Shown here piece after piece: positions 18,429 through 26,941 of a DNA stretch of 40,752 nt. The stretch lies in the IMG/VR virus record IMGVR_UViG_3300027969_000191, positions 1 to 40,752 of that record. One strand, 5' to 3'. The DNA comes from a virus. The position numbers and the translations under genes are program-made. The first letter of the stretch is position 1. Each line of letters starts with the position of its first letter. The notes beneath the pieces are model-generated. The model did no database searches, was not told the DNA's origin, and was given only the letters and a program-made list of their open reading frames with translations.

Positions 18429-20506
18429 TAACTTTTAGCTGTTACTTTAACTGTAATTGCAGTAGGATCAAAAGGATCAATTGTGATGATTCTATTATAT
18501 GATGATGATATAACTGTTGTTGCTGGATTGATTGTGACTGTCAATTGACCCAAAGCATTATCAACCTGTATTGGCCCAAAATCATTAAGTGTAACTAATC
18601 CAGCTTTATAATCAACAATACCAATATTTTGATTAAATATTGTCTTAACATTAGTTGTAGTATTGTAATAACTTCTTAATGTGCCATAACGACCTTGCAG
18701 GTTAACTACAGCTGCACCTAATTGACCTGTCGTATCATTTGCATTTGGCGTAAGAGTTGCAATTGCACCTGTATAATTATTACCTGATGTTACTACTTCA
18801 ATTTTTTTGATAGTACCAGTAGTATTAATATACGCTTTAGCTGTTGCACCTGTACCATCACCTAAAATTGTGACTGTTGGTGCATATTGATATCCAAAAC
18901 CTGGATTTATGACAGAAATAGATTCTACACCACCTGTTGCTGAAGGAACTTCTTCAATAAAAATACCTTCAATAACAGTTGATTTGTTTATTGGATTTTG
19001 AAATTGAACCGCAGGCGAACTATTAATACCACTCAAGAACATACCTTTAGCTAATTCAACACCATAAAAGAAATTATATGTTTCTGGAGTAGATAAGTTT
19101 GGATAAAACTTTTTCTGTAATTGAACTTTAACTTCATTGGTTACAATAGATGGGTCAGCATTTTGAATTGCTGTCGTTAAATCAGGAGCTGCAAAAGTTG
19201 AATTAAATGTATTTAATGTATTAGTTGCAAAAAAATTAACAGACGAAGTAACTAATTGACTAATTTGATTGGCGGTTAAAGTTGTTTTCTTTGGGTCATA
19301 TACTACATTAACATTCAATTTAACATATGTGTAATCTGGTTCTACAATAGTTGGTTCTACAGTCATAACAGAAATAGGTTTAATTACTTGTTGTATCAAC
19401 CTTTGTTTTTGTGTCTGCGTTAATGAATATGCACCAGTTGGTTTTAAACAAATAAACACTTGGCCATATACTGGTGGGTCATTTTCTTCTCCACCCCATA
19501 CATTAACTGCATCAAAAGAATAACCTAATTCGTTTTGTTGTATTAATGTGATGTAATCTTCTTTAGTTACTGCACGACCTTGTGCTGAATATGACTTTGG
19601 TGCTTGAAATTTAATAGAGGTAATTGATTCTTTATCACCACCTGTTGTGGCAGATGTAATAGGAGTAATAGCGTTGTTTGAATAACCTCCTATTGCATCC
19701 ATTAATACGAAATTGTTTGCATCAGCTGACGCTGTGCCTTGAGTAATAATATAAGAAACTTTTACAATATTACCATCTGATAATTTTTTACCTAAAACAC
19801 CGTCACCAAAATAGATTTCGTAAGTTCCATTTCTACTTTCCTGTATGAAATATACAAGGGATTCTCCGTCTAATTTGAGATATTCGGTTGCAGGTGTATA
19901 AACTTCAGTATAATTGTTGGCACCAGATTTTTGAACAACCACAACCAATGTTGAGGTATCTATTGTTGTTTCTGGTATTTCAAATGTATATGATGGGTTT
20001 GTTACTGAATCAACAGTATAGTTTAATGCTGATGGTTGACCTTGTTTAAGTGTTATATCATTAAATGATGCTGTGTTTGATATAACATTTACAGTCTTTG
20101 AATCGGTTGTAACAAAAGTATAATTAACACCATCAATAGCTTCAGAAAGAAATCTGGTAAATTTTGGTAGTGTTAATGAAGGATCCGTAACTCCATAGAC
20201 ATTTAAATCAATTGTTGCTGAAGGTGCAATTGCAGACTTTGGTGTGTAGTTTAATAACTTGGCATGAGAAACAACAGAACTTCTTTGTAAAGCTGAGTCC
20301 ATAAACATCTCATTGGCAACCATATTCAAATAATACGCATTATATTGTGTGTTGTATGCCAAAATATCTAAAAGAGTAGAAAGTGCAGAACCCTCATAGT
20401 TATAATCTTGTAATACATTTTGTCCTTGCAGATATTGTTTGAGATTGGTTTTAATATCATTAAAATCCAATGCCGTAATCTGAATATTAGAGTTTGCGCC
20501 TGCCAT
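18428..20506 (-). CDS. gp6: Baseplate wedge protein gp6
   Basis: 692 residues (T4 gp6 is 660). The N-terminus contains DFNDIKTNLKQYLQGQNVLQ, YEGSALSTLLDILAYNTQYN and ANEMFMDSALQRSSVVSHAK, all characteristic of gp6, the ring-forming wedge protein related to P2 gpJ. The middle has the SYSAQGRAVTKEDYITLIQQ motif of this family. Residues ~525-600 add a GFGYQYAPTVTILGDGTGAT beta module. It follows gp25 by one base and overlaps the gp7 start by one base, consistent with the gp25-gp6-gp7-gp8 order that reflects wedge assembly. Confidence 0.92.
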   Translation of the reverse strand: MAGANSNIQITALDFNDIKTNLKQYLQGQNVLQDYNYEGSALSTLLDILAYNTQYNAYYLNMVANEMFMDSALQRSSVVSHAKLLNYTPKSAIAPSATIDLNVYGVTDPSLTLPKFTRFLSEAIDGVNYTFVTTDSKTVNVISNTASFNDITLKQGQPSALNYTVDSVTNPSYTFEIPETTIDTSTLVVVVQKSGANNYTEVYTPATEYLKLDGESLVYFIQESRNGTYEIYFGDGVLGKKLSDGNIVKVSYIITQGTASADANNFVLMDAIGGYSNNAITPITSATTGGDKESITSIKFQAPKSYSAQGRAVTKEDYITLIQQNELGYSFDAVNVWGGEENDPPVYGQVFICLKPTGAYSLTQTQKQRLIQQVIKPISVMTVEPTIVEPDYTYVKLNVNVVYDPKKTTLTANQISQLVTSSVNFFATNTLNTFNSTFAAPDLTTAIQNADPSIVTNEVKVQLQKKFYPNLSTPETYNFFYGVELAKGMFLSGINSSPAVQFQNPINKSTVIEGIFIEEVPSATGGVESISVINPGFGYQYAPTVTILGDGTGATAKAYINTTGTIKKIEVVTSGNNYTGAIATLTPNANDTTGQLGAAVVNLQGRYGTLRSYYNTTTNVKTIFNQNIGIVDYKAGLVTLNDFGPIQVDNALGQLTVTINPATTVISSSYNRIITIDPFDPTAITVKVTAKS

Positions 20507-20507
20507 G

Positions 20508-20900
20508 TTATCTATTTCTCTCTAAAAGAAGCGTTACTGTTGTTGGTTGAGTTGCATTTTCTATGTAAAACGATAAAGTTACATTATATGCATTTTGGTC
20601 TGGATTAATAGACACATCTATACTTTTTAACTGAGCTCTTGGTTCATAGTTTTCAATGATTGATTGAATTTCAGATTCTAATGATGAAGCTGTAATAGCT
20701 GTAATCGGTTCAAACAAGAGAGCATCAACATTTGACCCTATTTCGGGACTAAACGGTCTTTCAAAGTGTTTTGTTAATAATAAATTTCTGATAGAACGAA
20801 TAACCGCTTGGCTATCGTAACTCAAAGCAACATCATTCACCACCGGTTTTCTGGTGAACGTAAAATCTATGTCTGAATATATCTTTGTTATGGTTGCCAT
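20508..20900 (-). CDS. gp25: Baseplate wedge protein gp25
   Basis: 130 residues, almost exactly the T4 gp25 size (132). It has the gpW/gp25 family pattern DIDFTF near the N-terminus, SIRNLLLTKHFERPFSPEIG, and the conserved ENYEPRAQL segment. In T4 and in contractile injection systems this protein joins wedge proteins to the sheath and triggers sheath contraction. An AATAAATAG element lies directly before the start codon, so transcription may begin very close to the gene. Located immediately upstream of gp6. Confidence 0.93.
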   Translation of the reverse strand: MATITKIYSDIDFTFTRKPVVNDVALSYDSQAVIRSIRNLLLTKHFERPFSPEIGSNVDALLFEPITAITASSLESEIQSIIENYEPRAQLKSIDVSINPDQNAYNVTLSFYIENATQPTTVTLLLERNR

Positions 20901-20901
20901 T

Positions 20902-20914
20902 TTCTATTTATTAA
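20902..20914 (-). promoter_or_regulatory. Late-promoter-like element TTAATAAATAGAA before gp25
   Basis: Minus-strand TTAATAAATAGAA ends about two bases before the gp25 ATG, identical to the element at 1434-1446. If it is a T4-type late promoter, the gp25 transcript would start at or inside the start codon region, so it may instead be part of an AT-rich leader. Confidence 0.35.
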
Positions 20915-20924
20915 GCTTGTAGGA

Positions 20925-21737
20925 TTAGCTGTATAGGTTATTTTTGAGTTTATCTGTACCAATCAACTGTATTAGTGAATTTTGAGTTGCACCTATATTA
21001 GAAAATTGAAGGAGTGTTTGATAATCGTTAGAAATAGCCAAAGAATTGACATAAAAAGAAATATCACCATTTTTTCTAGTATCAATCAAGGTTTTTAATG
21101 TCTGGACATCAGAAATAATAACATTCATCGCTGAATTAGTGATATTACTTGCATTATTACCATCTAAATCAAGATAAATCGTGTCAAGTAATGTAATATT
21201 ATCGTTGGCTATTACTGTATTACTTGTAATTAAATCAGGACCAATATACAAACTAGTAAAATTACCTAAAATTGGTACATTATTTTGAACCGAATCGGTC
21301 TTATTTGTAATAGTTAAAATTTGTGTACTAACACCCATTGCACTATTTAAATCAGGATATAATGTTGTGTTTGATGACAGAGTAACACCTGATATATTGT
21401 CTGTGTGGGTTTTAAAACTTACAATAGAACTTATTGTTGATGTAGCCAAAGCAGAAAGTATATTTGCACCATCAGCTGCATAAGTAAATATTATATTATC
21501 TGTATTACTGTTTGCTTTAATGCTATTTAAAGTTATTGTTAAATTACTTAATACACTTGTATGTGGATTTTGATAGTATCCTCCAACAGTTGCATCACCC
21601 AACTCTGTGGTTTGCCAAGAACTTAACTGTATATTACTATAAGTTAAATAATTATTAGCACCATTTGAAAGTGCATCAGCCCCATTAAATTTAATGGTGT
21701 CAAAATCATATCCAAGTCTTCCGTATACACTTCCCAT
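20925..21737 (-). CDS. Uncharacterised virion protein between spike and gp25 (270 aa)
   Basis: I do not recognise a named family. The 270-residue protein is rich in Ser, Thr and Asn with alternating beta-type segments (YGRLGYDFDTIKFNGADALS, NLTITLNSI, NVIISDVQTLKTLIDTRKNG) and has no membrane segment, cysteine cluster or catalytic motif. It starts one base after the needle protein stop and precedes gp25 by 24 bases, so it belongs to the baseplate operon. A structural or assembly role near the central spike or wedge is the simplest inference. Confidence 0.7.
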   Translation of the reverse strand: MGSVYGRLGYDFDTIKFNGADALSNGANNYLTYSNIQLSSWQTTELGDATVGGYYQNPHTSVLSNLTITLNSIKANSNTDNIIFTYAADGANILSALATSTISSIVSFKTHTDNISGVTLSSNTTLYPDLNSAMGVSTQILTITNKTDSVQNNVPILGNFTSLYIGPDLITSNTVIANDNITLLDTIYLDLDGNNASNITNSAMNVIISDVQTLKTLIDTRKNGDISFYVNSLAISNDYQTLLQFSNIGATQNSLIQLIGTDKLKNNLYS

Positions 21738-21738
21738 T

Positions 21739-22479
21739 TTAAATTTCCATTGGTTTTGTTGGTGGTGATGTTGCCCATCCTCTATTGCCTATGTGAACGT
21801 GTTGATTAACTTTTAATCTAAACATTGCCACAGAACCAAATATATCAGATACCATTGGAGCAAACATTGAAATACCAGCAGTAATTTTTGTTGCAGCTAT
21901 CATGTAACCTGTAGTTTCAACACTCTTATTTGCAGATACAGATAGGCCTGCTGTAATATTACCAACAGCGGCTATACTTTGTGTTGTTGATACATCGCCA
22001 CGAATATTTAAATCTGCATTGATATTAACAGTTGTGGCTGATAAATTGATAGCACCAGATGCGTTAATATCAAAATCACCTTCAACGGTTTGTTCACAAT
22101 CACCTTTAACGATTTGATTTATATCACCATCAACTTGTTGATATACTGTACCATCAACTTGTTGATATGAATCTCCTTTGACATGAAGAACTGAATCTCC
22201 ATTAATTGTAATATTACATACACCTTGAATTAATACATTTTTATCAGATGCAATAATTTCATAACCTTTACCTACAATTTTATATACAACATCACCATTA
22301 GGATGATATTCGGTAAATGAACCTGCACGGTGCTGAATACGCACCCTCTCTCTAGTTGGAGTGTCATCCATTTGAATTGAATGACCAGATTCGGTTTGTT
22401 GTATATTATTATACGGGTAAACCGGTGGGTAATCTGTATTAGCCGCCGATTCTGGTTCTGTCCATGATAAATCTGCCAT
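21739..22479 (-). CDS. gp5: gp5-like beta-helix needle protein (spike tip), no lysozyme
   Basis: 246 residues. Residues ~90-160 form a run of short repeats typical of the triple-stranded beta-helix of T4 gp5C and VgrG spikes (INGDSVLHVKGDSYQQVDGT, YQQVDGDINQIVKGDCEQTV, EGDFDINASGAINLSAT). Residues 40-65 contain VRIQHRAGSFTEYHPNGDVV, seen at the start of gp5/VgrG needles. The C-terminus has NQHVHIGNRG and ends PTKPMEI. The protein starts with an OB-less region and contains no lysozyme domain. The OB domain is encoded separately at 23147-23440. It overlaps the preceding gene by one base. Inferred role: membrane-piercing spike below the tail tube. Confidence 0.85.
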   Translation of the reverse strand: MADLSWTEPESAANTDYPPVYPYNNIQQTESGHSIQMDDTPTRERVRIQHRAGSFTEYHPNGDVVYKIVGKGYEIIASDKNVLIQGVCNITINGDSVLHVKGDSYQQVDGTVYQQVDGDINQIVKGDCEQTVEGDFDINASGAINLSATTVNINADLNIRGDVSTTQSIAAVGNITAGLSVSANKSVETTGYMIAATKITAGISMFAPMVSDIFGSVAMFRLKVNQHVHIGNRGWATSPPTKPMEI

Positions 22480-23138
22480 TATGGTTTCTCAATCTTTATT
22501 GAAGTAGAAGAACCAGCTGTTGCATTATTAGCTGCTTGGTCTGCCGCCTCAGCATCCAATAACTCTTTAACATCAGCTTTTGTAACTATTACTTTAGCGT
22601 TTGAAATAGCATTTGTAAGGCCTGAAGTGACAGCGGATAAACACTCTTTTAAAAGTGCTGCTATTTTTGCAGGCAAAGAATTAATATAAGCAATTAACTG
22701 TTTACATAGATTGATAAACTTCTCAACTGCTTTTTGGTATTTTTGTATTTTTTTAATATACTTTTTTATCAAATCAACTTTTGCTTTAATTGCTTTGATA
22801 ACAGTTCTAACTTCATCCGCAAACGGAGAACTTGAAGATCCTGCCCATGCAGCTTGTACTGCTGTTCTAATTTTTTCAACTATCTCACTAGTTTTTAAAG
22901 ATGCTAATGCAATACTATATTGTAAATTACCCGAAATATCACAAACGTGTGCTAAATTATCATTAGCGGCACCAACCGATGTATTTGCTACCTGACTTCT
23001 TGAAGCTGCAGGTTGAGTTGGATTACCTGAGGTATTTCCGTCATTTTTATTGACAGTAATAGGTGCATTAGTTTCAACAATTTTACCATTGACAACTTTA
23101 GTTTGAGCAACTATTGGGGGAGATTGTATTTCAGCCAT
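22479..23138 (-). CDS. Helical protein inserted between the two gp5 halves (219 aa)
   Basis: No recognised family. The N-terminal ~65 residues are low-complexity (NKNDGNTSGNPTQPAASRSQ). Residues ~75-190 are strongly helical and basic/amphipathic (VRTVIKAIKAKVDLIKKYIK, KIQKYQKAVEKFINLCKQLI, LPAKIAALLKECL). The end is AEAADQAANNATAGSS. It sits between the OB-domain gene (8 bases upstream) and the needle gene (1-base overlap), exactly where T4 gp5 has its lysozyme domain, but has no lysozyme motif. It may be a hub plug or chaperone for the spike, or an amphipathic membrane-active element. Function unknown. Confidence 0.7.
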   Translation of the reverse strand: MAEIQSPPIVAQTKVVNGKIVETNAPITVNKNDGNTSGNPTQPAASRSQVANTSVGAANDNLAHVCDISGNLQYSIALASLKTSEIVEKIRTAVQAAWAGSSSSPFADEVRTVIKAIKAKVDLIKKYIKKIQKYQKAVEKFINLCKQLIAYINSLPAKIAALLKECLSAVTSGLTNAISNAKVIVTKADVKELLDAEAADQAANNATAGSSTSIKIEKP

Positions 23139-23146
23139 TTAAAATC

Positions 23147-23440
23147 CTATTTTTGTAAACCAGGTAATACACCCATCATAATAGGTGCTTGACCAGACAT
23201 ACCATCCATAAAAAACCCAACAATCCAATCACCAAGACTCGGTGAAGAAAATGTTTTTGAATTGTTTAGAGGCAATAAAGGTTGAGCCCAAGGTAAAGAC
23301 TTTGTTGGTAAATCACTTGTGTTATCTGTGTGCCATCCAAAAATTCTCAATTGGCATCTTCCCATACCCAATGGGTCTGCACGGTTTTCTACAACACCGA
23401 TAAACCAAACAAATCCGTCTTTGCCAATAAAGTTTTCCAT
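23147..23440 (-). CDS. gp5: gp5 N-terminal OB-fold domain as a separate protein
   Basis: 97 residues reading FVWFIGVVENRADPLGMGRC, then QLRIFGWHTD, LPTKSLPWAQPLLPLN, LGDWIVGFFMDG and APIMMGVLPG. This matches T4 gp5 residues ~10-110 (NWFVGVVEDRMDPLKLGRVR; IPTEKLPWM; VYGHFLD; GIVLGTYGG), the OB domain that joins the hub gp27 to the spike. It ends after the OB fold where T4 gp5 continues into lysozyme and needle. It overlaps the gp27-like stop codon by one base, so its partner is made immediately before it. Together with the needle gene it represents a split gp5. Confidence 0.9.
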   Translation of the reverse strand: MENFIGKDGFVWFIGVVENRADPLGMGRCQLRIFGWHTDNTSDLPTKSLPWAQPLLPLNNSKTFSSPSLGDWIVGFFMDGMSGQAPIMMGVLPGLQK

Positions 23441-24822
23441 TAATCTGCAGCTGCCTTCTTCATTTCACTTGTATTAACATTACTATTGTAATTCTTAGGT
23501 GTGCTATCTTTAGCAATTTCTAAAAATGTTTGATATACTGTTGGTTGTATCACATGACGAACCGCAGTAACCAAATATTTACCAGAATAAAATTCATCCA
23601 ACTTTCTTTTATCGGATGGTTTTAAAGAAAGTAGATTAAAATTAATCGTTCTACCTGCTGTAATACCTGAATCTCCAGGAATTCTTATTTTTAATACTGT
23701 ATAGTTAGCCAAAGCAATTTGTGCTGTTCTATTTGGAATGTATGTTTCAACTGCAATATCTTTAGCAACAGAACCTGGTATTTGCTTTATATATGGCGCA
23801 TTGGATTGAAATGAATTACCCGTTGAAACTTTAAATGCCGCATCTGGTGTTTGTTGCTGAGTTAAACCTAATCTATTCACTAAATCATTTGAGACATTAC
23901 CCGGATTTAATGAAACGGCTCTTTTTTTGTAATCTGTATAATTAAAATCTGTTGTCTTAGCCGTTCTAGACATTGGATCCAAAGAAATCAATCTATTTGA
24001 AAAAGTACCAGATTGAATATCATCAACCATATCATAGGTTTTAACAAATTCATAATCAATTACAGTTATTGCTTTTTCTTGAAATGACATTGTTTTATTA
24101 TCTAAATTTTTAGCCTGATATTTGTAAGTAGTATAAATGTTTTGTTTAAACATTGATTGTAACGACCTAAAATAGAAACCATCTTTAGTTTCAAAAAATA
24201 ACATATCAGCACCAATTGAACCAGTCATATTTGGTCTGGCATAATTTGATAACCAGCTAATAGTTTCAAAAGGTTTAAATCGTGGTACAATAAAATCGTA
24301 CATACCAGTTGTTTCTTCAATAGTAGCAATATTCTTTGTTTTAACTTTTAATTTTTCAACCAAAACATCTTTTATAATGGCTGAAATCTTTTGACCATTA
24401 TATGCTTTGCTTATCTTTGTTTGTTCTGAAAGTATCAATTCTTCGGAACAAAAATGTAATGTATAATGTTGAGCAGTCATATTACCAGCAAGTGGCTTTC
24501 TGTCATCTATCTTATATACTCTGAATATTTGTTTGTTTTGATTTGGTGCATTTTTCATTTTACCAAAAGAAATTTCAACAAATTGATTACCGTTTAATTG
24601 TAAAAGTTCAATAAAACCTTGTGCATCAATAATTTTAACGTAACCAGAAACAACAAAGCTATAAATGTCCTCATAATAAGATAATTCAATCAAAATCTTC
24701 TTCATTTCAAATTTTTGACCAGATGCGGTCAAAAAATTCAAAGTTTCTAAAGAATAATCTTGAGTGTAATATGCACCAGGATTTTCTACTTGAGTACGAC
24801 TAGATTGTTCTATTTCTGCCAT
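23440..24822 (-). CDS. gp27: Baseplate hub protein gp27-like
   Basis: 460 residues (T4 gp27 is 391). The layout fits the hub family that includes T4 gp27, P2 gpD and VgrG N-termini: an N-terminal beta domain (ILIELSYYEDIYSFVVSGYV; FVEISFGK), a helical/beta middle with FKPFETISWLSNYARPN and MLFFETKDGFYFRSLQSMF, and a C-terminal beta domain with GKYLVTAVRHVIQPTVYQTF. Direct adjacency to the gp5 OB gene supports a hub that docks the spike. The residues after ~440 (NVNTSEMKKAAAD) are a short polar tail. Assigned from fold pattern and context rather than close sequence identity to T4. Confidence 0.75.
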   Translation of the reverse strand: MAEIEQSSRTQVENPGAYYTQDYSLETLNFLTASGQKFEMKKILIELSYYEDIYSFVVSGYVKIIDAQGFIELLQLNGNQFVEISFGKMKNAPNQNKQIFRVYKIDDRKPLAGNMTAQHYTLHFCSEELILSEQTKISKAYNGQKISAIIKDVLVEKLKVKTKNIATIEETTGMYDFIVPRFKPFETISWLSNYARPNMTGSIGADMLFFETKDGFYFRSLQSMFKQNIYTTYKYQAKNLDNKTMSFQEKAITVIDYEFVKTYDMVDDIQSGTFSNRLISLDPMSRTAKTTDFNYTDYKKRAVSLNPGNVSNDLVNRLGLTQQQTPDAAFKVSTGNSFQSNAPYIKQIPGSVAKDIAVETYIPNRTAQIALANYTVLKIRIPGDSGITAGRTINFNLLSLKPSDKRKLDEFYSGKYLVTAVRHVIQPTVYQTFLEIAKDSTPKNYNSNVNTSEMKKAAAD

Positions 24823-24823
24823 A

Positions 24824-25423
24824 TTATGCCATTAAAGATTCAAATTGTGCTTCCACTTCACCAACATAGTTTACGTTTAATAATTTTATACTTCTATTTT
24901 TTTCATTCTGTTCTAATTCATAATCGTAATAATTAACAGCTCTTTTACTTACTGAAACAGTTACACTACCAGTTGGTAAAGAATAACTTTTGGTTGAAGT
25001 TGCTAAATTATCGTATATATCTTCACTAATAATTGTTGTATTAACAGTAGTTGTAAGTGTAGAAGAATCATACTGTGTATCTATTTCTTCATAATGGTGA
25101 ATTTCTGAATTTATTGGAAATTCAGGACCATATTTGTTTAATAGATATGCTTCAAATACATCATTACTCATTGGCCAACCCCATTGAGGATCCAATACTT
25201 CATTAGCAAACAAAACAATCCAATATCTATATGAATCACCATAATACTTATAAGCGATTATCTCTGGTGTATCACCTTCTTGAATGTTATATTCATAATA
25301 TACCAAAGGATTCTTTAAGAGTTCTGGTATAATACTGGCTCTTGCCATTAAATTGGTCATTAAAATAGAAACGCTATTTTCATCCGTTTTAATTATTTTA
25401 GGTAATGTATTAAAATATTGCAT
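24824..25423 (-). CDS. gp53: Baseplate wedge protein gp53
   Basis: 199 residues (T4 gp53 is 196). The LysM-like core is visible at residues ~42-80: YEYNIQEGDTPEIIAYKYYG, then DSYRYWIVLFANEVLDPQWG and WPMS. gp53 clamps neighbouring wedges and the hub. It begins one base after the gp48-like stop and ends one base before the gp27-like start, in a continuous translational unit. Confidence 0.92.
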   Translation of the reverse strand: MQYFNTLPKIIKTDENSVSILMTNLMARASIIPELLKNPLVYYEYNIQEGDTPEIIAYKYYGDSYRYWIVLFANEVLDPQWGWPMSNDVFEAYLLNKYGPEFPINSEIHHYEEIDTQYDSSTLTTTVNTTIISEDIYDNLATSTKSYSLPTGSVTVSVSKRAVNYYDYELEQNEKNRSIKLLNVNYVGEVEAQFESLMA

Positions 25424-25424
25424 A

Positions 25425-26459
25425 TTAATATCCTTGCTCTATTTTCTCTCTTGTGATGAGTTCTATTTCTTTGAATGAAATGTTTAATGTTGTTTGAACA
25501 GGTGAACCATCAGATGTTGTTGCAAAACCATTTGGAGTATAATTTACATCAATATTTTCAATTACACAAGTTGCAATTTTACTGATTTTAGTATTTTCTC
25601 TACCATTGAACAAAAATTTAACCTTAAACTGTGATGGAGGAATAAAAAACATACCTGCACCACCATTTGCATTTCTTGGTGCAGAATGAACTTTAAATAA
25701 TTTAATAATTTTGGCTACATCATCTGCTTCTTGTCTTGAATATGGTGTAAAAGTAAAAGACATTGTAAATGGCCTAAAATCAATACCTTGAAATAATACC
25801 ATTTGTTGTGGATTAAAAGCATAACCTAAACCACGACCAATTAATTTTGCGGGGCCACTATTCAATGTTTGTGATACGAGGCCTGCAGCTTTACCAATTA
25901 ATGAAAGTCCCATTGGTCCAGATATTTGTGAAGCTGCGTCCATTAAAGTCATACTTGAGTCATATTGAGCACCATATTGAAAATTAATATTATCTGGAAT
26001 ATATAAAGAAATAGTACCAACATTTTTTGTTCTTGGATTAGTAAGATTTAATATTGATGAAACACCAGTATTTCCAGATAATAAATCTCCAGCACTAACA
26101 GCAGTATTTTTAACTGCATCAAAAGCTTTTAAACCTTGATTTTTAAAAGTTTCTACAAGACCATTTTGACCAATTGAATCTTTAATTTCACTACCTTTAT
26201 TTACCGCTGCATTAAAAGTGCTACCAACAGAACCAACAGAATCTATAGCAAATTTTTTAATATCTTCATAGTGTGCAGGATCAATCTCCTCAATTTGAAA
26301 TTGAATGACATGGCCTCTTGTGGCAGACTGCAAATCTCTTGGGTATTGTAAATCGGTTCTACCAAATATATTACCAAATAGTGCTCCTAGTGGGCCTTTT
26401 GTGGCAAGGCCAGGAATTGAAACACCGCCTATTGAAGTTGGAATTGAAATAATGGCCAT
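25425..26459 (-). CDS. gp48: Tail tube cap/baseplate protein gp48-like
   Basis: 344 residues. The N-terminus is ISIPTSIGGVSIPG, followed by YPRDLQSATRGHVIQFQIEE near residue 40, which I recognise from the gp48 tube-cap proteins of T4-like phages. The C-terminal half has the tube-like pattern FRPFTMSFTFTPYSRQEADD and FIPPSQFKVKFLFNGRENTK, ending in TTLNISFKEIELI. Residues ~60-130 are a helical insert. T4 gp48 (364 residues) caps the hub and is the base for the tail tube together with gp54. First gene of the minus-strand baseplate operon, with ribosome site AGGATAA and a CATAAATAC element upstream at 26487-26495. It could also be the gp54 equivalent, but the gene at 27538 fits gp54 better. Confidence 0.75.
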   Translation of the reverse strand: MAIISIPTSIGGVSIPGLATKGPLGALFGNIFGRTDLQYPRDLQSATRGHVIQFQIEEIDPAHYEDIKKFAIDSVGSVGSTFNAAVNKGSEIKDSIGQNGLVETFKNQGLKAFDAVKNTAVSAGDLLSGNTGVSSILNLTNPRTKNVGTISLYIPDNINFQYGAQYDSSMTLMDAASQISGPMGLSLIGKAAGLVSQTLNSGPAKLIGRGLGYAFNPQQMVLFQGIDFRPFTMSFTFTPYSRQEADDVAKIIKLFKVHSAPRNANGGAGMFFIPPSQFKVKFLFNGRENTKISKIATCVIENIDVNYTPNGFATTSDGSPVQTTLNISFKEIELITREKIEQGY

Positions 26460-26486
26460 GGGTTATCCTAAAATTTGATATACATA

Positions 26487-26495
26487 GTATTTATG
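26487..26495 (-). promoter_or_regulatory. Late-promoter-like CATAAATAC upstream of gp48-like gene
   Basis: The minus strand reads CATAAATACTATGTATATC in the 33-base space between divergent gp48 and gp4 genes. The 9-mer CATAAATAC followed by YATG is identical to the core inside the gp32 (33518-33526) and tmRNA (36091-36099) promoters. Here no TTGACA lies upstream, so this copy would work only as a late promoter. It overlaps the start codon of gp4 on the other strand. Confidence 0.5.
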
Positions 26496-26927
26496 GCATA
26501 TTCTGGACGATTCATACCTAAAAATCCTCAAAAGTATATTGGGGACTCTAATAATATTATTTACCGTTCTTCTTGGGAAGCAAAGGTAATGAATTGGCTC
26601 GACCAAAATCCTAGTATTCTGTCATGGGCAAGCGAAGAAATGACCGTACCTTATATATCTCCTGTGGATGGAAGATGGCACCGTTATTTTCCAGACTTTG
26701 TTGTAAAGGTTAGAACCAAAGAAAATACATTAAAAACGATGATGCTTGAGGTTAAACCAAAAAGACAGACGGAAGAACCAGAAAAGAAGAAAAGAATCAC
26801 CAAACAATACATCAATGAGGTTAAAACTTATGGTGTCAACCAATCAAAATGGAAGGCTGCAACAGAGTTTTGCATTGACCGTGGTTGGGAATTCAAAATA
26901 ATCACCGAGGATCATCTTGGACTTTGA
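26493..26927 (+). CDS. gp4: Head completion nuclease-like protein gp4
   Basis: I place the start at ATG 26493 (MAYSGRFIPKNPQKY), giving 144 residues; the longer frame from 26475 adds six residues not seen in the family. T4 gp4 (also called gp50/65) is about 150 residues and completes DNA-filled heads before tail joining. The fold is TnsA-like: Y-RSSWEAKVMNWLD, SWASEEMTVPYISPVDGRWH, then a PD-(D/E)XK-type triad in FPDF (Asp68) and LEVKPK (Glu86, Lys88). It diverges from gp48 and starts the plus-strand cluster, as in T4 where gene 4 neighbours genes 2 and 53. No strong ribosome site precedes it. Confidence 0.88.
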   Translation: MAYSGRFIPKNPQKYIGDSNNIIYRSSWEAKVMNWLDQNPSILSWASEEMTVPYISPVDGRWHRYFPDFVVKVRTKENTLKTMMLEVKPKRQTEEPEKKKRITKQYINEVKTYGVNQSKWKAATEFCIDRGWEFKIITEDHLGL

Positions 26928-26941
26928 GATAAATAATCATT

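Noticed and set aside
22711-22995. 94-codon plus-strand frame with hydrophobic stretches
   Set aside because: Antisense to the Lys-rich helical gene between the gp5 halves; the apparent hydrophobicity follows from AAA/AAG codons read in reverse.
26475-26492. Upstream start for gp4 adding MIYIVF
   Set aside because: The family begins at MAYSG; the extra residues overlap the gp48 promoter region and have no ribosome site.
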